Source of the DNA: Gp13-AA77 sp036521995
Lineage (GTDB): Bacteria; Acidobacteriota; Terriglobia; UBA7540
DNA length: 19,384 bases
NCBI GenBank assembly: GCA_036521995.1
Contig: DATDGR010000027.1
Coordinates: forward strand, 1-19,384
Reading direction: 5' to 3'
Below are positions 14,466 to 19,384 of the stretch, piece after piece. The notes below the pieces were generated by a model, which was not told the origin of the DNA, searched no databases, and saw nothing but the letters and a program-made list of their open reading frames with translations. The position numbers were made by a program, and so were the translations under genes. Position 1 is the stretch's first letter; every line of letters starts with the position of its first letter.

Positions 14466-14530
14466 GAGGAGATTCGTTTGCGGGCTGGAACTGTCGCCTG
14501 ACGAGCGAGGAGGAAAAAGTTTCGGAGGGG

Positions 14531-14560
14531 TGCAACCGCTTTGTGGCTGCACGTGTCTAA
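14531..14560 (+). promoter_or_regulatory. ECF-sigma-like promoter before the M1 peptidase gene
   Basis: TGCAACC (14531-14537) and GTCTAA (14555-14560) are separated by 17 bp. An AAC core in the -35 element and a GTC/TCTAA-type -10 are typical of promoters read by extracytoplasmic function sigma factors. Transcription would start near 14567, about 105 bases before the preferred ATG at 14673 and close to a TTG alternative at 14583. Confidence 0.45.
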
Positions 14561-14672
14561 GTTAGTGCAAGGCGAGTGAGCTTTGAATAGCGACAGGTCC
14601 GAACAGTCCAGCAAACCCCCTCGCTGGCCGCTTGTTGCTGCTCACTCGCCTCCCAAGTTTTGTAATGGGTGC

Positions 14673-16718
14673 ATGAAGCGAAATCCCAGTCAACCGAAGG
14701 GTGATTCGCCTGAACCCGTGGCCCAACCTTTCGGGATTGCGTGGGTGCCTGTTCCAGCGGCTGGCATGGCCCTGGCCATACTGGTGACCACCCTCGCCGT
14801 TTTGCCGGCAGCCCGGGCCCAGACGCAATCCTCGGCCCCCGCGTCCCACATCACACACTACGCCATCAAGGCGAGCCTGGCCCCGGCCACCCACACCCTC
14901 ACCGCTTCGGCGCGCATCGATTTTACTCCCGAGGCCGACCTGCTGAATATGAACCTCGGCCTCGCAAGTTCGCTCCACGTGCAACGGGTGGTGGACGCTG
15001 CGGGCCACGACGTAACCTTTCGCCAGGAGGGCCCGACGCTCAGCCTGGCGTTTACGCCCACGGTTCCGGCCCAGAAACCCGGCTCAGTGACCGTCGATTA
15101 CAGCGGCACGCTGGCCACGGCCGAGGGCAGTCCGGTTGAGGACCTGAAGCTGGCCTATGTCGGACCGGAAGGTTCGTATCTGCTTTACCCCGGGCACTGG
15201 TTTCCGGTGAGCGACGATCCCGCCACACGGTTCAGCGCCAACATGTCGATCACCGTGCCGTCGGACGAAACCGTGATTGCCTCCGGCAAGCCATCGTCTC
15301 CGGTGCGGAGCAGCGATTCGGTCACCTACAACTTCGACTACAGTGAGAACTCTTTCCCCGGCACGGTCATCGCCGGCCAGTACGCTGTCCTGCCGGCCAC
15401 GGCCGTGGGGGCAGACATCACCCTTTATGTGAAGCCGGGACACGAGAAGCTGGCTCAGCCTTACGGCGAGGCGGGCGGCAAAATCGTGACCTACTTCTCT
15501 GACAAGTTCGGGTCGCTACCCGCGCCGCACATCTCTTTGGTTGAAATCGCGGATGACACAGTGGGCGGCTACTCTGCGCCGGGCATCGTGGCGCTGGCTT
15601 CGCGAGGCTTCACCGCACCGGTGAACGAGAAGCTGCTGGCGCATGAGGTCTCCCACCAGTGGTGGAGGTGTCTCGTGAGCCCGGCCTCGCCCGACGATGC
15701 TTATCTCGATGAAGGCCTGGCCACATACTCGGCTGCTCTGTGGGTAGAAGAATCGGCCGGAGAAGCGGCGTTTGAAGACACCATGCACGACATCGAAATC
15801 CAGGCCCTGAGCCACGAAGACGTCGCGCCCATCGTTCAGGCCTCACACCTGCACGAGTTCACGCCCGAATACCAGTCGATTGTCTTCGACAAGGGCGCCA
15901 TGGTGTTCAACATGTTGCGCTGGGTGATCGGCGACGATGCTTTTTTCAAGACCTTGCGGGCCATGGTGACTCAGTACGCTTTCAAGACCATCTCCACGGC
16001 TGAATTTCAGAAACTGGCGGAAAAGACCAGCAAGCAGCAGCTCACCTATTTCTTCGCGCAATGGGTGGATTCCACCGGCGTGCCGCAGTTCAAGCGTACC
16101 TGGGCGGTCTACCGGACGCAAAAGGGCTACGAGGTGATCGGTAAGATCGAGCAAGACCTCGACATCTTCCGCATGCCGGTCGAGATCCGGGTGTACGTTG
16201 AAGGCCGCAAGCCGACCACGGCTCGCGTGGACATGGTGGGCACGACGGCCGACTTTACGGTCAGCACGCTCACCCGCCCCTTGCGGGTTGTGGTCGATCC
16301 CGCCAGCCGCCTGCTCAAGTACGACGATCAGGTCCGGATCGAAGTGGAGATGGCGAAGGGCGATCAGCTGGTGCAGCAGCAAGCCTACCTGGAAGCGATC
16401 AAACAGTATCAACAGGTGCTCGAGCTCAATAAGAACAGCTCTCTCGCCCAGTACCGCATCGGCGAGAACCTGTTGCGGATGCGCAATTACAACGCAGCCG
16501 TGGAATCCTTCCGCGACGCCCTGAATGGCGACCTGCAGCCGAAGTGGGTGGACGTCTGGAGCCACTTGATGCTGGGCCGCATTTTCGACCTCACCGGACA
16601 GCGCGATCGCGCGCTCAACGAATACCAGCGCGCCCTGCAGACCAACGATAACACCCAAGGGGCTATCGATCTCGCCAACAAATATATCCAGAAACCCTAC
16701 ACCGAAAGTAACGGCTAG
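14673..16718 (+). CDS. Exported M1-family peptidase-like protein with C-terminal TPR domain
   Basis: This 681-residue protein starts with a long basic N-region and a hydrophobic core, ending at a likely cleavage site after AARA (about residue 49). It therefore acts in the periplasm or on the envelope. The M1 aminopeptidase zinc site is present: HEVSH (324-328) and a Glu 19 residues later in LDEGLATY (347). The usual GAMEN exopeptidase motif is replaced by GGYSAPG (about 298-304), and the YxKG segment that supplies the catalytic Tyr reads FDKG. Residues about 560-680 form TPR-like repeats (AIKQYQQVLELNKNSS, AAVESFRDAL, ALNEYQRALQTN). The zinc site suggests a metallopeptidase, but the altered motifs leave specificity and even activity open. 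The start is uncertain: a TTG at 14583 would add 30 residues, and an ATG at 14766 would remove the basic N-region. Confidence 0.85.
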   Translation: MKRNPSQPKGDSPEPVAQPFGIAWVPVPAAGMALAILVTTLAVLPAARAQTQSSAPASHITHYAIKASLAPATHTLTASARIDFTPEADLLNMNLGLASSLHVQRVVDAAGHDVTFRQEGPTLSLAFTPTVPAQKPGSVTVDYSGTLATAEGSPVEDLKLAYVGPEGSYLLYPGHWFPVSDDPATRFSANMSITVPSDETVIASGKPSSPVRSSDSVTYNFDYSENSFPGTVIAGQYAVLPATAVGADITLYVKPGHEKLAQPYGEAGGKIVTYFSDKFGSLPAPHISLVEIADDTVGGYSAPGIVALASRGFTAPVNEKLLAHEVSHQWWRCLVSPASPDDAYLDEGLATYSAALWVEESAGEAAFEDTMHDIEIQALSHEDVAPIVQASHLHEFTPEYQSIVFDKGAMVFNMLRWVIGDDAFFKTLRAMVTQYAFKTISTAEFQKLAEKTSKQQLTYFFAQWVDSTGVPQFKRTWAVYRTQKGYEVIGKIEQDLDIFRMPVEIRVYVEGRKPTTARVDMVGTTADFTVSTLTRPLRVVVDPASRLLKYDDQVRIEVEMAKGDQLVQQQAYLEAIKQYQQVLELNKNSSLAQYRIGENLLRMRNYNAAVESFRDALNGDLQPKWVDVWSHLMLGRIFDLTGQRDRALNEYQRALQTNDNTQGAIDLANKYIQKPYTESNG

Positions 16719-16743
16719 GCCACTTATCTAGGCTCTTAGTTGA

Positions 16744-16757
16744 CCGCGCATGCGCGG
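16744..16757. terminator. Palindrome between convergent genes
   Basis: CCGCGCATGCGCGG is a perfect 14-base palindrome in the 48-bp gap between the M1 peptidase gene and the convergent macro-domain gene. It could fold as a short hairpin in either transcript. No T-run follows closely on either strand, so a terminator role is only possible. Confidence 0.35.
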
Positions 16758-16766
16758 ACCCATATT

Positions 16767-17294
16767 TCAGCGTCCGGCCGGACGCGCGGTGAATTGCCGG
16801 TAGCTTTCTTCGAAGGCTTTGAGGGCACCGTCATCGTAGAGGACGAAGTGGATCCTCTCTAGACTGCTGCGCGACTTAATGTGCTGCAGGGTCTCGCCGA
16901 GCATGATGCGCGCGCATTCGTCCATGGGAAATCCGGCTACGCCGGTGCCGATGGCAGGGAAGGCGATACTCTTCAAACCCTTCTCTTCGGCACGAAGCAA
17001 GCTGTTCCGAGTCGCCAGGCGGAGCGATTCCGCCGACGTGCGGGCTCCCAGGTGCATGCTGGCGGCGTGGATCACATAGACCGCCTTGAGCCGTCCCCCC
17101 GTGGTGACAGCGGCCTCTCCGAGCGCGACAGGACCGATGCGGTCGCAGTCCTCCTGAACAGCCGGACCGCCCTTGCTTCGAATAGCGCCCGCCACTCCCG
17201 CTCCCAGCAGCAGATCGGTGTTGGCGGCGTTGACGACGGCGTCGACATCCATCGCGGTGATGTCGCCCTTGGCGAAGTGGATCTTGGGAATCAT
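16767..17294 (-). CDS. Macro-domain protein (ADP-ribose-binding / deacylase-like)
   Basis: This 175-residue cytoplasmic protein is a stand-alone macro domain, which binds ADP-ribose. Members remove ADP-ribose from proteins or nucleic acids or hydrolyse O-acetyl-ADP-ribose. Motifs in order are FAKGDIT (about 7-13), VVNAANTDLLLGAGVAGAI (20-38) and AFPAIGTGVAGFP (111-123), corresponding to the substrate-binding loops of the MacroD/YmdB-like group. Asn and the Gly-rich loops are intact, so binding is likely. The ATG at 17292-17294 overlaps the TGA of the upstream pRiA4b ORF-3-like gene as ATGA, so translation is probably coupled and the two products may act together. The open frame extends 29 codons upstream, but only as overlap with the neighbour's reading frame. 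Confidence 0.93.
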   Translation of the reverse strand: MIPKIHFAKGDITAMDVDAVVNAANTDLLLGAGVAGAIRSKGGPAVQEDCDRIGPVALGEAAVTTGGRLKAVYVIHAASMHLGARTSAESLRLATRNSLLRAEEKGLKSIAFPAIGTGVAGFPMDECARIMLGETLQHIKSRSSLERIHFVLYDDGALKAFEESYRQFTARPAGR

Positions 17295-17998
17295 GATTTT
17301 CGGGACCGCGATCCGTAGAGCCAGCGCCCGCCCATCGGTGGACGGCCCACGGCCAGCGCTTCGGAAGGTTTTTTGCGCCACGATTCGGGCTGGCGCCGGA
17401 AGGTCTCGAGCATGGCCAGGCGGCGATTGACCTCGTCGATGTCGAAAGCTTCAGGATCAAAGTCCGCGCCCAGCAACTCGCAAGCTTCCTGATGCCTCGG
17501 ATACTTCGGATTTCGAAGTGACATCAGACAGTCTTCGTAATCCCTGATCCCGGGAATGTCCTCAAGCGGGCTAGCTCGCTTGCCGCCGAGGCACCGCGGA
17601 ACCTGGGGAGCTTTCGTAGCCGGAAGAATCTCCTCCGCCTGAATTCTCAGGAGCCAAAGGCCTTCGAGCGTTATGAGGTGGAGATGGTAGTTGTAGTCGA
17701 AGCTCGCTCCGACTTGGGACGCGACCTCGGTGAGTAATGTCTCCGTGTCGTCCTGCCCTCCGGGAACGAACTGGTCGAAATCGTCGATGAAGTCCTGGCC
17801 GTACCAGAAGAGACCATCGTCAAACTGGTACGGATAGCGTTTCTCCCAATTCATCACGATTTGCAGCATCTGGTGGAGATCATTCAAAGTTGTGCTTTGC
17901 CCGATTTGCAGGCGTCGCCAAATCGGCGGCCTCGAGCCTAGAACACTGACCTTTAGGCGATAAACTTGATCAAGCGCTGACTCGCTTTCGGTGGACAT
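17291..17998 (-). CDS. Plasmid pRiA4b ORF-3-like family protein
   Basis: This is a 235-residue cytoplasmic protein. The N-terminal part, with VYRLKVSVLGSRPPIWRRLQI, TTLNDLHQMLQIVMNW and YPYQFDDGLFWYG, matches the pRiA4b ORF-3-like domain, also found in IS1096 TnpR-like proteins, whose function is unknown. The usual YDFGDxWEH segment is altered to FDYNYHLHL, and the GWxxxHLxxF segment reads NWEKRYPYQF, so it is a divergent member. The C-terminal half, with CLGGKRASPLEDIPG and DYEDCLMSLRNPKYPRHQE, is typical of the full-length family, including the PPEDxxG-like patch. I chose the ATG at 17996-17998 with AGAAGAG upstream; a GTG ten codons earlier is possible. Its stop overlaps the start of the macro-domain gene. 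No transposase or inverted repeats surround it. Confidence 0.85.
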   Translation of the reverse strand: MSTESESALDQVYRLKVSVLGSRPPIWRRLQIGQSTTLNDLHQMLQIVMNWEKRYPYQFDDGLFWYGQDFIDDFDQFVPGGQDDTETLLTEVASQVGASFDYNYHLHLITLEGLWLLRIQAEEILPATKAPQVPRCLGGKRASPLEDIPGIRDYEDCLMSLRNPKYPRHQEACELLGADFDPEAFDIDEVNRRLAMLETFRRQPESWRKKPSEALAVGRPPMGGRWLYGSRSRKS

Positions 17999-18119
17999 AT
18001 TCTCAAACTCTTCTCTCCCGCCAGCCACAAGCAGACCGGAGACGAGTTACGCTATCTCAATAACTGTTATTCCTCAACGGGCAAGTATAAGCGCGAAAAT
18101 AGCCAGCTCGCTCTTGGTC

Positions 18120-18902
18120 TCACCGACCCTTCCATACTGGCTCGCGCTTCTCGAGGAATGATCGCACGCCCTCCCTTGCATCCTCCGTGGGCAGCAGCTC
18201 CTCCAGGTAGATTCTCTCGCATTCATGCAAGGCGCTCTCGAAGCTCGCACGCGTGCCGATCCGCGCGGCTTTGCGGGCAAGAGCCAACACGGCCGGACTC
18301 CGGGCTAGCAGCTCCTTCTCGAAGCGCCCAAGCTCGGCTTCGAGCACCTCCGACGGAGCCGTTCGATTCACGAATCCCAGCTCCTCCGCTTCGGTCCCCG
18401 AGATCATCTTGCCGGACAGAAGGAGCTCGAGGGCCTTCTTTGCGGGAATCAGCCGCGGCAGAAGCACCGAAGCCACAGGAGCAAAACAGCCCACCCCAAT
18501 TTCCGGCTGGCCGAAGCTGGCGTCCTCGGCGGCGACCACAAAATCGGCCGCCAAAGCCAGCTCCATGCCTCCGCCCAGGCAGAACCCCCGCACGACGGCG
18601 ATCACCGGCAGCCGGGCGTACAGAACCGAGCGGATGAGCGCGTGGAACGCGGCCAGCATGGCAGGCGCACTCTCGAGGAAGTGGTCCCGAATCTCAACGC
18701 CGGCGCTGAATGCAGTCGCACGGCCATGAATCTCAACCAGACGCACATCCGGGTCGTCCAGCGCCTCTCTTAGTGTCCCCCCCAACAGATCGATGGTGGC
18801 TAGATCAAGGACGTTCAGTGGGTGACGGTTGATCAGGACCCGGGCCACGTCGCCGCAGCGCTCGGTGGCGACGGCGGTACTGATTTTTTCCCCGATCGTC
18901 AT
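18120..18902 (-). CDS. Enoyl-CoA hydratase/isomerase family protein, dienoyl-CoA-hydratase-like
   Basis: This is a 260-residue crotonase-fold enzyme. The two catalytic glutamates are in place, Glu114 in LGGGMELA and Glu134 in FGQPEIG, and the oxyanion-hole segments AFSAGVEI and RGFCLGGG are clear. RHPLNVLD near the N-terminus, SAGVEIRDHF and MLAAFHALI resemble the branch that contains cyclohexa-1,5-dienecarbonyl-CoA hydratases of aromatic degradation. No other benzoyl-CoA pathway gene is here, so that specific role is inference only. It probably hydrates an unsaturated acyl-CoA in the cytoplasm. I chose the ATG at 18900-18902 because the crotonase fold begins there and AAGG lies five bases upstream; the frame runs on to 19025 without recognisable homology. 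It lies 121 bp upstream of the pRiA4b/macro pair and may or may not share its transcript. Confidence 0.88.
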   Translation of the reverse strand: MTIGEKISTAVATERCGDVARVLINRHPLNVLDLATIDLLGGTLREALDDPDVRLVEIHGRATAFSAGVEIRDHFLESAPAMLAAFHALIRSVLYARLPVIAVVRGFCLGGGMELALAADFVVAAEDASFGQPEIGVGCFAPVASVLLPRLIPAKKALELLLSGKMISGTEAEELGFVNRTAPSEVLEAELGRFEKELLARSPAVLALARKAARIGTRASFESALHECERIYLEELLPTEDAREGVRSFLEKREPVWKGR

Positions 18903-19025
18903 CGCGCCTTGCGCCTCAGGCTCGTCGCCACTTCCGACTCGCTCGGCGGAGTACCAAATTCCGTCGTTTTCAAGTGCCCAGTCCAGCCGCCGGTCCGGCG
19001 TCGGCGTTATCAACCTTCCCATCAC

Positions 19026-19384
19026 CCTGGATTCGCGCTCCGCTTTCTCTGGGGACAGGCTTAGCGGGAATGACTTCCCTTTCGGTGTCTCGTTGGTGAG
19101 AAAAGCCGGTCACGTATGTCTTTAAAAGCAAAGGAACAGAGGCCCTAGGCACGGCCACGGTTCCCCCGATTCGGATCGCTCAGGTTCGTTTTGGGCTCGT
19201 TTCGGGTTCGTTTTTCGCGCATCCCTAAGGCCTCACTGATTCTAAGTGACTTATTTCAACAGCCATCGTCAAAGCTCGGGTTCGTTTAGGTTCGTTCTAG
19301 GTTCGTTTTTGGACGATTTTGTTGATTCTAGACAACTTCTCGGGTTCGTTTTTGCAATTTTTTGACCGGGGGGGAGGGGGGGTC
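19026..19384. other. Gene-free region at the right end
   Basis: About 360 bp without a credible gene. The first half shows nothing I recognise. The second half holds the GGTTCGTTT array (19183-19351), A/T-rich stretches and two G7 runs at 19368-19374 and 19376-19382. The window ends just after, so neither the full element nor the next gene can be seen. Confidence 0.6.
19183..19351 (+). repeat. Array of seven phased GGTTCGTTT motifs
   Basis: Copies of GG(T/C)TCGTT(T/C) begin at 19183, 19194, 19205, 19279, 19289, 19300 and 19343. Steps within the two groups of three are 11, 11 and 10, 11 bp, and the longer gaps (74 and 43 bp) are close to whole numbers of helical turns. All copies face the same way. 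The same motif lies upstream of lpxB in inverse orientation. Confidence 0.7.

Noticed and set aside
15843..16658. 271-codon minus-strand frame opposite the M1/TPR gene
   Set aside because: It mirrors the TPR-rich part of a well-supported gene and has no ribosome binding site or domain.
19183..19351. CRISPR array
   Set aside because: The repeated unit is only nine bases with no unique spacers of constant length and no cas genes.

Overview
The window looks like a chromosomal segment of an Acidobacteriota (Terriglobia-like) genome. The inference rests on a high-GC coding background, a GloVer-repeat secreted protein, a DUF1844 protein, Tat-exported GMC oxidoreductase/gluconate-dehydrogenase-subunit-3 partners, and a non-canonical M1 peptidase with a TPR tail. 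Nothing marks it as plasmid or phage: no integrase, transposase, tRNA, rRNA or CRISPR array was found. Species cannot be named from the sequence alone.

Layout. (1) Positions 1-2257, minus strand: a tight operon DUF1844 protein -> MBL-fold hydrolase -> ribF, with ribF running off the left edge. (2) 2419-3746, plus strand: an NmrA-type NAD(P)-binding protein closed by a strong hairpin, then a small GYD-domain protein with its own extended -10 promoter. (3) 3812-8249, minus strand, read right to left: Tat-exported TIM-barrel sugar isomerase/epimerase-like protein, FAD-dependent GMC oxidoreductase, Tat-exported gluconate 2-dehydrogenase subunit 3-like protein, pyrR and a cupin. The first three look like a sugar-oxidation module acting outside the cytoplasm; pyrR sits 26 bp behind it without other pyrimidine genes. 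(4) 8607-10634, plus: a TolC-family outer-membrane protein behind a possible sigma-54 type control region. (5) 10952-12193, plus: a secreted seven-repeat GloVer protein. It is followed by about 1 kb holding a second copy of its leader, a doubtful small ORF, an A/T-rich repeat island and a cluster of GGGTTCGTT motifs. (6) 13197-16718, plus: lpxB (lipid A disaccharide synthase) and an exported M1-family peptidase with a TPR tail behind an ECF-like promoter. (7) 16767-18902, minus: an enoyl-CoA hydratase/isomerase, then a translationally coupled pair of a pRiA4b ORF-3-like protein and a macro-domain protein. (8) 19026-19384: non-coding, with a phased array of GGTTCGTTT motifs ending in two G7 runs at the window edge.

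The genes are mostly housekeeping or envelope functions (flavin synthesis, lipid A, outer-membrane channel, exported peptidase) mixed with small accessory modules. The best candidates for something undescribed are the coupled macro/pRiA4b pair, the exported sugar-oxidation module with pyrR attached, and the GGTTCGTTT arrays shared by two intergenic regions. All functional assignments come from reading motifs by eye; no database search was run.
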